64,000 nucleotides of DNA, taken from assembly GCA_040839025.1 (NCBI GenBank), contig JBFPJN010000004.1, forward strand, positions 124,001-188,000, written 5' to 3'. The notes below the pieces were generated by a model, which searched no databases, was not told the origin of the DNA, and worked only from the letters and a program-made list of their open reading frames with translations. The position numbers and the translations under genes were made by a program. The stretch's first letter is position 1; the number at the start of each line of letters is the position of its first letter. Positions 8,487 through 17,353 of this stretch are shown here, one piece after another. Origin of the DNA: Alphaproteobacteria bacterium LSUCC0719 (GTDB lineage: Bacteria > Pseudomonadota > Alphaproteobacteria > Puniceispirillales > Puniceispirillaceae).

Positions 8487-9116
8487 ATGCCGAGAGCGTG
8501 GCGCCTGCTGATCATCAGTGTGATATCTTCCCTGATTGCCATCCTGCCGGGACCGGTTCTGGCCCAGATCGATACCAGTACCGCCACGTTCAACGAAGCG
8601 GTACAGGCGGTAAAGAACAAGAATTACCGGCATGCGGTAAAGCTGTTCTCGCTACAGGCGGAAAACAACCAGCATGATGCGCAGTACAATCTTGCGCTGC
8701 TGATGCAGGCTGGCAAGGGCACACCACAGGATTTCGCAACCGCCCTCACCTGGTCCTGGACGGCACAGCTTGGCGGAATCGAAGCCGCCGAAGAGCTTTC
8801 GGACGAGCTGACCGACTATCTGCCAGAGGGAATCATTGAGGAGGTGCGCAAGGCGGTGGCGGCCCGTATCAAGTCGCGGATTGATGAAGGTGACCCGGCG
8901 GCAATACCCCAATTTGCGACCTATCATCTGGTGATGCTTGAAGAACCCGATTACGAAACGGCCTATGTCTGGTTCTCGATTGCCACCGCGCTGGGTCTGG
9001 AGGGCGCGATGGTTGCCCGCGACGAGGCGCGCGAGAATGTAGATGAAGAGAAAATAGTCGAGCTTCAGCGCAAGGCTGGCACGATTTATGAATCGCTGGA
9101 TGTAAAGCTGAACTAG
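8487..9116 (+). CDS. Exported Sel1-like repeat protein
   Basis: This protein of about 209 residues has a signal peptide (hydrophobic 'LLIISVISSLIAILPGPVLA') and then Sel1/TPR-like helical repeats: 'AVKLFSLQAENNQHDAQYNL' with 'LLMQAGKGTPQDFATALTW', and a later 'YETAYVWFSIATALGLEGA'. Sel1 proteins are periplasmic or surface scaffolds for protein-protein contacts. The ATG at 8487 follows AAGG by 10 bases; an in-frame GTG at 8475 is equally open and begins one base after the previous stop. The partner is unknown. Confidence 0.75.
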   Translation: MPRAWRLLIISVISSLIAILPGPVLAQIDTSTATFNEAVQAVKNKNYRHAVKLFSLQAENNQHDAQYNLALLMQAGKGTPQDFATALTWSWTAQLGGIEAAEELSDELTDYLPEGIIEEVRKAVAARIKSRIDEGDPAAIPQFATYHLVMLEEPDYETAYVWFSIATALGLEGAMVARDEARENVDEEKIVELQRKAGTIYESLDVKLN

Positions 9117-9155
9117 CGCCTGTCAGGTGCCGATATATGGCCAAGGAGGCTGAAT

Positions 9156-9362
9156 ATGGATGTGAAAGTACACTGGATTATCGACGGCGTTGCCGAACTC
9201 GACGTCGAAACAATGGAAGAGGCCGAAACGAAGGTCAACGATCTGCTTCGTGACATCGTCGCCAAGAACCCGAATTTCGTGGAAATCCTCGGTGCCCGTG
9301 CCGTTCAGGGCAAGGCCTATTTGCCGGGCTCGGAAGATGACATCGATGCCCAACAGACCTGA
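9156..9362 (+). CDS. Small conserved-looking acidic protein (68 residues)
   Basis: An AAGGAGG ribosome-binding site lies 7 bases before the ATG, so this is very probably a real gene. The product is a soluble 68-residue protein with an initial strand (MDVKVHWIIDGVAEL), an acidic helix (ETMEEAETKVNDLLRDIV), and a second strand pair. I do not recognise the family. The following Tat-exported protein begins inside its last codons (overlap of 17 bases), so the two are probably translationally coupled. Confidence 0.72.
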   Translation: MDVKVHWIIDGVAELDVETMEEAETKVNDLLRDIVAKNPNFVEILGARAVQGKAYLPGSEDDIDAQQT

Positions 9363-9627
9363 CCGACGTCATTTCATACGTTTGGCCGGCGCCGCCGTGG
9401 CAATTCTTGCCGCGCCACCGGCACTCGCGGCGGGGCGCACCTACAAGTCACAGAAAGAAGACAACCGCGTCCATCGCGAGCTGTGCCGGTTGCGGAAACG
9501 TGAATATGTGGACGGTGGGACCAATTGTATCTATGCGCGCCAGAGTGGCGGCAAGGATGCGGTGATCCGCGTCGACGGCTCGAAGGTTCGCTGCCAGTCA
9601 GAGTATCAGTGCAAGCGCGAAAAGTGA
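9346..9627 (+). CDS. Small Tat-exported cysteine-containing protein
   Basis: This 93-residue precursor starts at the ATG inside the end of the previous gene. It has a twin-arginine signal (RRHFIRLAGAAVAILAAPPA, cleavage after ALAA) and a short basic mature part with four cysteines in the arrangement C-R-L ... N-C-I ... R-C-Q ... Q-C. Two disulfides or a metal site are possible. The Tat signal implies folding before export, often with a cofactor. No family is recognised. The longer frame upstream (from 9190) is the shadow of the 68-residue gene. Confidence 0.68.
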   Translation: MPNRPDRRHFIRLAGAAVAILAAPPALAAGRTYKSQKEDNRVHRELCRLRKREYVDGGTNCIYARQSGGKDAVIRVDGSKVRCQSEYQCKREK

Positions 9628-9633
9628 GTGCGG

Positions 9634-10359
9634 TCAGCGGCCCCGGCAATCAATGCCGTTGAAATCGCCAAGCGTTTCAAGATCATCGACATAGACAAGG
9701 CCGGCCTCGGCAAGCCGTTCGCGCATTCCATAGATATCCAGACCGAGATCACCGGCAGCAAGTCGCTGACGCTTTGCTTCCTCGCCGTCAATGCGCGCCT
9801 GCGCCTTTTCCATCACCGCCTCGGCATTGGCGCGCGGGACAACCGTCACACCATCATCATCCGCCGCGATGACGTCGCCGGGGAACACCAGCTGGCCAGC
9901 GCAGATGACCGGCACATTGACCGCACCGAGCGTGTTCTTGACCGTTCCCATTGATGAGACTGCCCGTGACCATACCGGGAAATCCATCTCCTGCAGGTCG
10001 GCGACATCCCGGACACCGGCATCGCTGATCAGCCCTTTTACCCCGCGGGCCTGCGCCGAGGTGGCCAGCAGATCGCCGAAATATCCATCTGTGTTTGGCG
10101 ATGTTGTGGCCAGCACCAGAACATCACCCGGCTGACACAGTTCAATGGCCACATGCACCATCCAGTTGTCGCCGGGTGCTGCCAGAATTGTCACCGCCGT
10201 GCCGCCAATCCTTGCGCCCGGATAGATGGGCCGCAGGGCCGGATCGAGCAGGCCGGTCCGTCCCTGTGCCTCATGAACCGTCGAGGCGCCCGCCTGGCCA
10301 AGGCTGGTGGCAAGCACCGGATCGGCACGCTGAATATTCCTGACCGCAACATGTTTCAT
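9634..10359 (-). CDS. ligK: 4-carboxy-4-hydroxy-2-oxoadipate/HMG aldolase, RraA family
   Basis: This 241-residue protein of the RraA/class II HMG aldolase fold has '[20 protein letters not shown]', the metal and substrate site '[20 protein letters not shown]', '[13 protein letters not shown]' (Arg and Asp of the active site) and '[18 protein letters not shown]'. It cleaves 4-carboxy-4-hydroxy-2-oxoadipate to pyruvate and oxaloacetate at the end of the protocatechuate 4,5-cleavage route. It is the last gene after ligA and ligB. The ATG at 10359 has GAGAGG upstream. The intervening ligC, ligI and ligJ functions are not in the window. Confidence 0.88.
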   Translation of the reverse strand: MKHVAVRNIQRADPVLATSLGQAGASTVHEAQGRTGLLDPALRPIYPGARIGGTAVTILAAPGDNWMVHVAIELCQPGDVLVLATTSPNTDGYFGDLLATSAQARGVKGLISDAGVRDVADLQEMDFPVWSRAVSSMGTVKNTLGAVNVPVICAGQLVFPGDVIAADDDGVTVVPRANAEAVMEKAQARIDGEEAKRQRLAAGDLGLDIYGMRERLAEAGLVYVDDLETLGDFNGIDCRGR

Positions 10360-10417
10360 CACTGTCGTCCTCTCGCGGCGTGACGCCGACCCCTAACGCC
10401 GGCCCGTCCGGCAACTC

Positions 10418-11257
10418 TCAGTCATTTTCCAGAATGATACCACCATAGGCGGTCGCCGAGACAGGAATATGATACAGTCTGCACACTTCGCGCACCTTTT
10501 CGTTCAGCGCGCCACGCATCACATTCCACATGATCATCTCGATCCCCTCGGACCCGGCCTCGCGAATGAAATCGGTATGGGTCAGGCGCGTGTTCGCCAT
10601 CGGATCATTGACCATGTTGTCCAGGAACATCCTGTCGAAATCCGGGTTGACGACGCCGGCACGCTCACCGCCAAGCTGATGCGACAGACCGCCGGTCCCC
10701 CAGATGCCAACCGTGATATCATCGGGATAGCTGTCGATGGCACGGCGAATGGCCTGGCCAAGCTTGTAGCAGCGAAGCGCTGTCGGTTGAGGATGCTGAA
10801 TAACGTTCACGCAGAGCGGGATCACCTTTGTCGGCCAGACATCGGGCTGGTCATAGGCAATCGACATCGGCACCGTCAGCCCGTGATCCACATCGAAATC
10901 TGCTGTCACCGCCATGTCGAATTCATCCAGTATCAGACTTTCGACAAGATGCCAGGCAAGTTCGGGATGGCCTTCGACATCCGGCACCTTGCGCGGACCC
11001 CACCCCTCATCGGCAGGCCTGAAGCTTTCGGCGACACCCAGCATGAAGGTGGAATAATGATTCAGCGCCATCGACGTGGCATGGTCATTGAACACAATGA
11101 TGGTCACATCCGGCGTGTTTTCGGCGTGCCATGCGCGCAGTGGCGCAAACCCCTTGAAAAGCTCGGCCCAATAGGGCTCGGCGGTCTTGCCGTTATCCAG
11201 TGCCGCACCGACACCTGGAACGTGCGACGTTCCCATGCCACCAATAAGTCTAGCCAT
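10418..11257 (-). CDS. ligB: Protocatechuate 4,5-dioxygenase beta subunit
   Basis: This 279-residue protein belongs to the LigB extradiol dioxygenase superfamily (type II). Metal ligands are visible as H12 in GMGTSHVPGVG and H59 in VFNDHATSM; the family's glutamate ligand lies further on. The C-terminal 'YHIPVSATAYGGIIL' is typical. It opens the aromatic ring of protocatechuate between C4 and C5 using Fe(II) and O2. The ATG at 11257 is chosen for the AGGGAG Shine-Dalgarno sequence and overlaps the end of ligA by 8 bases. Confidence 0.9.
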   Translation of the reverse strand: MARLIGGMGTSHVPGVGAALDNGKTAEPYWAELFKGFAPLRAWHAENTPDVTIIVFNDHATSMALNHYSTFMLGVAESFRPADEGWGPRKVPDVEGHPELAWHLVESLILDEFDMAVTADFDVDHGLTVPMSIAYDQPDVWPTKVIPLCVNVIQHPQPTALRCYKLGQAIRRAIDSYPDDITVGIWGTGGLSHQLGGERAGVVNPDFDRMFLDNMVNDPMANTRLTHTDFIREAGSEGIEMIMWNVMRGALNEKVREVCRLYHIPVSATAYGGIILEND

Positions 11258-11648
11258 TTTCAGACTCCCTTTTCGAGCGGTTGCCGTCAATCGGGCGGCC
11301 CCCATTGATCATCATTTCCTGGAATTCATCGAAGGTCATTGGTGGGGACGACATCTTGCCGTACATGACCTGTGGCGGCTGTTTGTCGTGGCTCACGATC
11401 TTGAAGGTGTAGTACACATTCGCGCCGAGCTGCAGCAGGCGGATATAGTCGCGGTCAAGGACCGCCTGACGCTGCTCGTCGGTCATTGGAAATTTCTGCA
11501 GATAGGCCATCTCGTCACGGGCGAATTCCTCACGGCATTCAGCCTTGTTCAGAGACATGCAGAACATGTTCAAATGATATCCCTTGCGGTAACTGCGGCT
11601 GTCGAGAACATAGGTTCCCGGAATGTCGTCATAGTCACGGCTGATCAT
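11250..11648 (-). CDS. ligA: Protocatechuate 4,5-dioxygenase alpha subunit
   Basis: This 132-residue protein matches the small LigA subunit: 'SYRKGYHLNMFCMSLNKAE', then 'AYLQKFPMTDEQRQAVLDRD' and 'LLQLGANVYYTFKI'. LigA caps the active site of LigB and completes the dioxygenase. The ATG at 11648 has GGAGGGG upstream. It is the first gene of a ligA-ligB-ligK operon divergent from a LysR gene. The mate is a separate LigB, not a fused gallate dioxygenase. Confidence 0.9.
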   Translation of the reverse strand: MISRDYDDIPGTYVLDSRSYRKGYHLNMFCMSLNKAECREEFARDEMAYLQKFPMTDEQRQAVLDRDYIRLLQLGANVYYTFKIVSHDKQPPQVMYGKMSSPPMTFDEFQEMMINGGRPIDGNRSKRESENG

Positions 11649-11694
11649 CACGCCCCTCCTGCTGTTCACAGGGTGTTGAACCCTTGTTGGCCTC

Positions 11695-11707
11695 AACAGT
11701 AGCTGTT
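11695..11707. promoter_or_regulatory. Inverted repeat in the ligA/LysR divergent region
   Basis: AACAG-TAG-CTGTT lies between the divergent ligA and LysR starts (about 100 bases). LysR regulators usually bind dyads in such regions, so this is a candidate operator. The region around it is AT-rich, as expected for overlapping promoters. Binding is inferred only from position. Confidence 0.35.
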
Positions 11708-11749
11708 ATGTTTTCCGGCACAAACAATTAATTTTTGAACTGTTCGTTC

Positions 11750-12670
11750 ATGAAATGGAACATTGACGATCTTCCGGCTTTTGTTGCGGTGGCCGATCTT
11801 GGTGGCATTTCAGCCGCAGCGCGCCATCTGGGAGCCCCCAAATCAACTGTCAGCCGCATCATCACGCGGCTGGAGGATGATGTCGGCCTGCAATTGTTCC
11901 TTCGCGACACAAGGGCGTTACGGCTGACGCCGGACGGCACACAATTCTATCGCCATGCGCGCCGTATACTGGATCAGGTGGAATTCGCCACGGCTGAGCT
12001 GGCTGGCTTGCGTGAGACGCCACGCGGCGAACTGATCGTGGCGTTGCCGATGGCGTTCAGCCGGGAAATCGTGGCGCCCCATCTTGCCAGCTTCCAGAAA
12101 AGATATCCCGACATCCAGCTGGATATTCGCATTGGCAGCACCCAACCGGACCTGCTGCGCGATCAGATCGACCTTGCCGTCATTGTTGGCGCTGCGCCCG
12201 ACTCCGATCTGATGCAACAGCGGCTGATCGAAACACCGCTGATCTGGATTGCCAGCCCGGCCGTTGCAGCAACCCTGCCTTCATCCTTCGAGGCAGAGCG
12301 GATCGGCGACATGATCACCGTTGTGGAAACCCGCTATGCCGGGGGCACAATCAAGGTGGGTGTGCCCTTGGGCGGGTTTGCCGAGGTAAAGCTTGATCCG
12401 GCCAGGCTTCTGCAGGTCAATGACCCGTTGATTGTCCGGGACATGGCAGCCACCGGATGCGGCCTGTGTTTTGCACCGCGGATCTATTGCGAGGCCGGGC
12501 TGGCCGATGGCAGGCTTGTGCAGATGTATGCGGACTGTCTGATTCATCAGGAATCCAGCCTGTCTCTGCTGTTTCCCGGCCATCGTCTGTTGCCCTTGAA
12601 GGCCCGCGTTTTCATCGATTTTCTGAAAGGGGTGTGCGGCCATCGATCCACATCCGTCACCATATCATGA
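11750..12670 (+). CDS. LysR-family regulator next to the lig genes
   Basis: This 306-residue LysR-type regulator has an N-terminal winged helix ('GGISAAARHLGAPKSTVSRI', then 'RLEDDVGLQLFLRDTRALRL') and a periplasmic-binding-protein-like effector domain. It is divergent from ligAB-ligK and probably activates them in response to a ring-cleavage intermediate. The ATG at 11750 gives the normal LysR start; a TTG at 11735 would add five residues. The effector is not deducible from the sequence. Confidence 0.87.
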   Translation: MKWNIDDLPAFVAVADLGGISAAARHLGAPKSTVSRIITRLEDDVGLQLFLRDTRALRLTPDGTQFYRHARRILDQVEFATAELAGLRETPRGELIVALPMAFSREIVAPHLASFQKRYPDIQLDIRIGSTQPDLLRDQIDLAVIVGAAPDSDLMQQRLIETPLIWIASPAVAATLPSSFEAERIGDMITVVETRYAGGTIKVGVPLGGFAEVKLDPARLLQVNDPLIVRDMAATGCGLCFAPRIYCEAGLADGRLVQMYADCLIHQESSLSLLFPGHRLLPLKARVFIDFLKGVCGHRSTSVTIS

Positions 12671-12806
12671 CCCATTTATCTGAATTATTTATCCGAACTT
12701 CTCTAAAACCGGACCAGGATATGGTAGCTTTTCACAGGATCGTTTATCAGAATCTTTGCCAGCACCGCTGTTGTCACGGCCTAGCCAGGAACACCTGTAT
12801 TCTATC

Positions 12807-14201
12807 ATGACCATCAGACCTGTCATTCTTTCCGGGGGATCCGGCACACGGCTGTGGCCCGCCAGCAGACGCTCGCTTCCCAAACAATTCATATCCTTCC
12901 CGGCAATAGGCAGCCTCTTCGGGCATACGCTTGACCGCGTTGCAAGGCTGGCGGACAGCCACAGGCCGATCATCATTTCCAGTCGGCAACACGGATTTCT
13001 ATGCCGACGCGAAGCAGACAGAGCGGGCATAGAGGCCGACTATATTCTGGAGGAAACCGGTCGCAACACCGCGCCGGCAATCTATTTTGCCGCCCTTGCA
13101 TGCGACCCGGACGATATTCTGCTGATCATGCCGTCGGATCACTGGATTGATGATATCGATGCCTTTTCGTCAATGGTGGCCCGTGCCACCGCGCCCTGCA
13201 CGGCAGGACGTTGGGTAACCTTTGGAATCACCCCCGCCACGCCGGCGACAGGCTATGGTTACATTGAGGTGAAGGATCGCAATGAGGAAGTGATGAATGT
13301 CGCCTCCTTTACTGAAAAGCCCGACCTTGCCACCGCACAATCCTATCTTGAACAGGGCCGTTATTTCTGGAATTCGGGCATCTTCATGGTGACAGCCCGA
13401 ACCTGTCTTGAGAGTTTTGCCGCGTTGCAGCCTGATCTGTGCCACCTTGCCGACAGGTGCTGGCAGTCACGGATTGTGCAGCATGACGAGACGATCCTGC
13501 CGCCCCGGGATCTGCAGTCCGTACCTTCGATCTCGGTTGATTATGCCATCATGGAACAGCAGGACAACATCGCGCTGTTGCCGTTTACCGGCAACTGGAA
13601 TGATGTCGGAAGCTGGGACAGCCTGTCTTCGCTGATCGATGCGCAGACACCGGAGCCCGCAGACCCTGACCGCACCATCACTGTGGAGACAAGCAATACA
13701 TTCATTCATTCCAGCGGCCGCACAATCGCCGCGGTGGGTGTCGAAGACATCATCATCGTGGATGATGATGACGCGACGCTGATTGTCGGCAAGGGTCATA
13801 CCGAAAAGGTCAAGGCTGTCATCGACCAGCTGATTGACCTCGGCAATCCGGCTAGCACGGAACACAGCTTTGAATACCGGCCATGGGGCATGTTTGAAAA
13901 TCTCCTCGACAGCAAGGTCTGCAAGGTCAAACGGCTGACCGTTGACCCTGGCCAGCATCTGTCGCTGCAATATCATCACAAGCGCTCAGAGCATTGGGTG
14001 GTGGTAAGCGGCACCGCAACCGTGCGGTGTGGCGATGAGACAATGACACTGGATGCCGGCCACTCCATCGACATTCCGCTTGGCACCCCGCATGCGCTTG
14101 GCAATGACACCAGCGAGCCGGTGATCGTCATCGAGGTTCAGATGGGAAGCTATTTCGGCGAGGATGATATTGTCCGGATCAGCGATCCCTATAATCGCTA
14201 G
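12807..14201 (+). CDS. manC: Mannose-1-phosphate guanylyltransferase/mannose-6-phosphate isomerase
   Basis: This 464-residue bifunctional protein has an N-terminal nucleotidyltransferase (LSGGSGTRLWPASRRSLPKQ, residues about 7-26), the sugar-binding 'EKPDLATAQSYL' and 'FWNSGIFMV' motifs, and a C-terminal cupin isomerase (PGQHLSLQYHHKRSEHWVVV). It makes GDP-mannose from fructose-6-phosphate-derived mannose phosphates for surface polysaccharide. The ATG at 12807 begins right at the first beta strand; an upstream extension to 12756 does not look like family sequence. No other polysaccharide gene is adjacent. Confidence 0.93.
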   Translation: MTIRPVILSGGSGTRLWPASRRSLPKQFISFPAIGSLFGHTLDRVARLADSHRPIIISSRQHGFLCRREADRAGIEADYILEETGRNTAPAIYFAALACDPDDILLIMPSDHWIDDIDAFSSMVARATAPCTAGRWVTFGITPATPATGYGYIEVKDRNEEVMNVASFTEKPDLATAQSYLEQGRYFWNSGIFMVTARTCLESFAALQPDLCHLADRCWQSRIVQHDETILPPRDLQSVPSISVDYAIMEQQDNIALLPFTGNWNDVGSWDSLSSLIDAQTPEPADPDRTITVETSNTFIHSSGRTIAAVGVEDIIIVDDDDATLIVGKGHTEKVKAVIDQLIDLGNPASTEHSFEYRPWGMFENLLDSKVCKVKRLTVDPGQHLSLQYHHKRSEHWVVVSGTATVRCGDETMTLDAGHSIDIPLGTPHALGNDTSEPVIVIEVQMGSYFGEDDIVRISDPYNR

Positions 14202-14210
14202 TCGTCTTGG

Positions 14211-14256
14211 CGGCGGGGTTGCGCCTTTCAACAACCCCCCTAAGCTGCTAGGGGTT
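14211..14256 (+). terminator. Overlapping hairpins after manC
   Basis: Two mutually exclusive stems follow the manC stop: GGGGTTG pairing with CAACCCC, and CCCCTA (14237-14242) pairing with TAGGGG (14249-14254). There is no T tract, so simple intrinsic termination is uncertain; the alternative pairing could act as an attenuator before the aminotransferase gene. Confidence 0.35.
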
Positions 14257-14282
14257 CCAGAGCGTAATGTTGGGGTAGATTG

Positions 14283-15461
14283 ATGTTCAATCCTGCAGTT
14301 TCAAAGCTTACCGCGCCGCCTGTATCCGTGGTTCAGGACTGGCGTGCCGCCTATGATGGCAGTCGCGGTGAGATGATTGATATGAGCCAGGCAGTGCCGG
14401 GATATGCCGCGCACCCCGACATGATACATGCTCTTGAACGGGCGGCTGCGGAAACCGAGGCGGCGCGCTATGGCCGGGTTGAAGGCGACTGGGACCTGCG
14501 GTGTGCCTATACGGCGCATCTTGGCACGGTCTATGGGCATGATGTTGCGCCAGAAACCGTCCATATCACATCAGGATGCAATCAGGCATTTGTTGCAGCG
14601 GTGCTGGCCGTCGCCGGGCATGGCGATGAAATTCTGATGACGCGACCATGCTATTTCAATCATGAATCGGCGCTTGGCATGCTGGGGATCGGGATCGGCT
14701 ATGTGGATTGCCATGCCGACAACGGTATGCTGCCCCGTCTTGAAGACATCGAGGCCGCCATCTCGGCAAACACCCGGGCAATCGCCATCGTGTCGCCGAA
14801 CAATCCCTGTGGTGCGATCTATCCGCCAGCCCTTCTTGACGATATTTTCGACCTTTGTCGAGCAAGAGGAATCTGGCTGATTCTGGATGAAACCTATCGT
14901 GACTTCCTGCCGCTGGACGCCGCGCGGCCCCATGATCTGTTCCGCCGGGATGACTGGCAGCAGACACTGGTCCAGCTTTACAGCTTTTCAAAATCCTATT
15001 GCATGCCCGGCCACCGGCTTGGCGCGGTAACCGCAGGGGCCGATTTCGTTCTGGAGCTTGCCAAGATCATCGACAACATCCAGATCTGTGCGCCGCGCGC
15101 CGCCCAGATTGCGGTGACGCCGATGCTGACGGCCCTGACCGACTGGCGGCAGTCGAACCGCGAGAGAATCGCCGCCCGCGCAGCTGTGTTTGAAGAGGTG
15201 ATCAACGCGCTCGATGGCTGGACCCTGCTGAGTACAGGCGCCTATTTCGGCTATGTCCGGCATCCATATGCTGGCCGTCAGGCGTCGCTGGATGTCGCCA
15301 GGCGTCTGGCGCGCGATGTCGGGGTGCTGACAATCCCCGGCACATTCTTCGGCGACGGTCAGGATGCCTTCCTTCGCTTTGCATTCGCCAATGCCGGCCG
15401 CGATGTTATTGCCGAACTGCCGGATCGATTGACCGTATTCGAGCGCAACCAGTCCCGTTGA
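14283..15461 (+). CDS. Class I/II pyridoxal-phosphate aminotransferase
   Basis: This 392-residue fold-type I aminotransferase has 'SPNNPCGAIYPPALL' (substrate carboxylate and PLP contacts), 'LILDETYRDFL' (Asp/Tyr of PLP binding), 'YSFSKSYCMPGHRLGAV' with the Schiff-base lysine, and 'DAFLRFAFAN' with the C-terminal Arg. The amino acid substrate cannot be told. The ATG at 14283 has GGGG upstream; its stop abuts the stop of the convergent aldolase gene. Confidence 0.88.
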   Translation: MFNPAVSKLTAPPVSVVQDWRAAYDGSRGEMIDMSQAVPGYAAHPDMIHALERAAAETEAARYGRVEGDWDLRCAYTAHLGTVYGHDVAPETVHITSGCNQAFVAAVLAVAGHGDEILMTRPCYFNHESALGMLGIGIGYVDCHADNGMLPRLEDIEAAISANTRAIAIVSPNNPCGAIYPPALLDDIFDLCRARGIWLILDETYRDFLPLDAARPHDLFRRDDWQQTLVQLYSFSKSYCMPGHRLGAVTAGADFVLELAKIIDNIQICAPRAAQIAVTPMLTALTDWRQSNRERIAARAAVFEEVINALDGWTLLSTGAYFGYVRHPYAGRQASLDVARRLARDVGVLTIPGTFFGDGQDAFLRFAFANAGRDVIAELPDRLTVFERNQSR

Positions 15462-16262
15462 TCAGTGTTTCCAGCCAGGATCAATCCTGTCGAGCATGCG
15501 CCAGAAGGCCGGCCATTCGGGGTGCCGAACAGCAGCGCCAGCCTGCGCGTCACCACCTTCGAATTGCTGACGCGTATGTCGCATGATGTCATCCGGGATA
15601 TAGCTGATCTGCGCACCTGACGACATCGTACGCAGCATGATCTCGGCGTTGCGGATAAACAGCTGATGCCGGACAAACGCCCAGGCAACATTCGGCCCGG
15701 CGGTCAGAAGACCATGATTCTTCAGCACCAGCGTATGGTTCTTGTCACCCATCGCGGCCGTCAGGGCTTCCTGCTCGGCCTCATCCAGCACAATGCCACT
15801 GAAATCATGATAGCCGATGCGCTCAAACAGCTGGCAGCCCTCCTGCATCATCGGCACCACCTCGACATTGAGCGCCGCCAAGGACTGGCTGAACGGCTCA
15901 TGCGTATGCATCACACAATGCAGATCATCCGGCCGGGCCTTGTGGATGGCGGCGTGGATTACATAGCCGGCGCGGTTCACCGGCCAGTTGTCGTCCGACA
16001 CCTTGTTGCCATCCAAATCAACACAGGTCAGGTTTGACGCGGTGATTTCATCATAGGTCAGCCCGAAGGGATTGATCAGGAAGGTGTCCGTTCCGGGAAT
16101 CCGCAGCGTTATGTGATTATAGACGACGCTGGTCCATCCGTAGAAATGCGTCAGCCTGTAGGCGGCGGCGAGATCGACCCTGGCATGCCATTCGGCATCG
16201 CTCATGCCCTTTGGGGTGTCGGGATAGGTTATTCCGAGTGGAATAGGCGTGGCACCGGACAT
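15462..16262 (-). CDS. Class II aldolase/adducin-family protein
   Basis: This 266-residue protein has the class II aldolase/adducin fold, with metal-binding histidines in 'VMHTHEPFSQSLAAL' and 'LVLKNHGLLTAGPNVAWAF', and an early 'WTSVVYNHITLRIPG'. Fuculose-phosphate aldolase relatives cleave or decarboxylate sugar derivatives with Zn(II). Many alphaproteobacterial members of this subgroup have no known substrate. The ATG at 16262 has AGGAG 9 bases upstream. The KPR reductase gene lies just upstream on the same strand and may be cotranscribed. Confidence 0.83.
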   Translation of the reverse strand: MSGATPIPLGITYPDTPKGMSDAEWHARVDLAAAYRLTHFYGWTSVVYNHITLRIPGTDTFLINPFGLTYDEITASNLTCVDLDGNKVSDDNWPVNRAGYVIHAAIHKARPDDLHCVMHTHEPFSQSLAALNVEVVPMMQEGCQLFERIGYHDFSGIVLDEAEQEALTAAMGDKNHTLVLKNHGLLTAGPNVAWAFVRHQLFIRNAEIMLRTMSSGAQISYIPDDIMRHTRQQFEGGDAQAGAAVRHPEWPAFWRMLDRIDPGWKH

Positions 16263-16291
16263 CACAGCATTCTCCTCAATCCTGACGTTCT

Positions 16292-17227
16292 TCAGTCCTG
16301 ACTATACTGTGCCTCGCGCGCATGGACGAGCGCAAGCAATGTCTGGTTGCGGGGCGTTGCCACACCATGCAGCGCGCCAAGGTCAACAACGGCCCCGTTC
16401 AATGAATCGATTTCGGTCCGGCGCGACGCATGAAAGTCGACAAGCATCGACGGCTTGTGGGTGCGATGCTCACGCTGGACAAGGTCGAGCGTCTTCATCA
16501 AGGCATCACGGTCAACCTCAACCCCCACAGCGGCGGCCACGTCACAGCTTTCCATCGCGGTCGCCACGGCAAGATGGCGCAATTCGTCGGAGTCCAGCAC
16601 CGGACCGGGTGTCAGATCAAGCAGCGCACACAGGCTGTTCATGGCACAGTTGAATGAAACCTTTGCCCAAATCACACGATCCACATCGGGATTGACCCTG
16701 GCCTCGATACCGGCCCCATTCAGCATCTCGGCTAGCTGTGTCGCCATATTACCCGTAACCGGGTCATCACCGGCAGCACAGAATTGTGACAGGTGCGCGC
16801 CATGCGACTCCACGATACCGGGTGCCACAATGTCGGCTGGTGCCATGGTTGTTCCATAGATCACATGCGTCATGGGCACGAACGCGGCAAGACGATCGGC
16901 ATTGCCAAGGCCGTTCTGCAGGCTGACAAGTCGCGTATCAGGGCCGATCACGGGTGCCGCCGCGTCGAGCGCGGCATGTGTTGATCCGGTCTTGGTGAAA
17001 ACAATCACCATGTCGGCAATGCCGGCTTCGGCGGCGTTTTCCGCATCGACAATCCGGGGGGAAGCCGTTGTCTCACCCCCATCCAGTCGCAATATCAGGC
17101 CGCGATCACGAATGGCGTCGCGATGCGCGTGATTGCGGATCAGCATGGTCACATCCTGGCCATGTGCCGCCAGCGCGCCACCAAAATAAGACCCCAGCGC
17201 GCCAACGCCGACAACCATGATCCGCAT
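16292..17227 (-). CDS. panE: Ketopantoate reductase (2-dehydropantoate 2-reductase) family
   Basis: This 311-residue protein starts with an NADPH-binding Rossmann motif (VVGVGALGSYFGGALAA), followed by 'SLQNGLGNADRLAAFVP' and the C-terminal domain with 'WAKVSFNCAMNSLCALL' holding the catalytic lysine and Asn. It reduces 2-dehydropantoate to pantoate in pantothenate synthesis, though this family also includes other 2-keto acid reductases. The ATG at 17227 has GGAGG upstream. The neighbouring aldolase hints at a different substrate, so the symbol is tentative. Confidence 0.82.
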   Translation of the reverse strand: MRIMVVGVGALGSYFGGALAAHGQDVTMLIRNHAHRDAIRDRGLILRLDGGETTASPRIVDAENAAEAGIADMVIVFTKTGSTHAALDAAAPVIGPDTRLVSLQNGLGNADRLAAFVPMTHVIYGTTMAPADIVAPGIVESHGAHLSQFCAAGDDPVTGNMATQLAEMLNGAGIEARVNPDVDRVIWAKVSFNCAMNSLCALLDLTPGPVLDSDELRHLAVATAMESCDVAAAVGVEVDRDALMKTLDLVQREHRTHKPSMLVDFHASRRTEIDSLNGAVVDLGALHGVATPRNQTLLALVHAREAQYSQD

Positions 17228-17353
17228 ACCCTTCACCTCCAGACAGTCAGTGTCCCGCAATGGCGCAATGGGAGCAAGCTGAAAGCTGGTTCAGGCAAAG
17301 CCCCGTCGGGGGGCTGCTATGTCAGATGATTATCCGTGCAGTCATCACTGACC

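Noticed and set aside
9190-9345. Upstream extension of the Tat-exported small protein
   Set aside because: This part is the shadow of the overlapping 68-residue gene; the Tat signal begins at the ATG at 9346.
10418-11648. Gallate dioxygenase
   Set aside because: Known gallate dioxygenases fuse the two subunits in one chain; here small LigA and LigB are separate.
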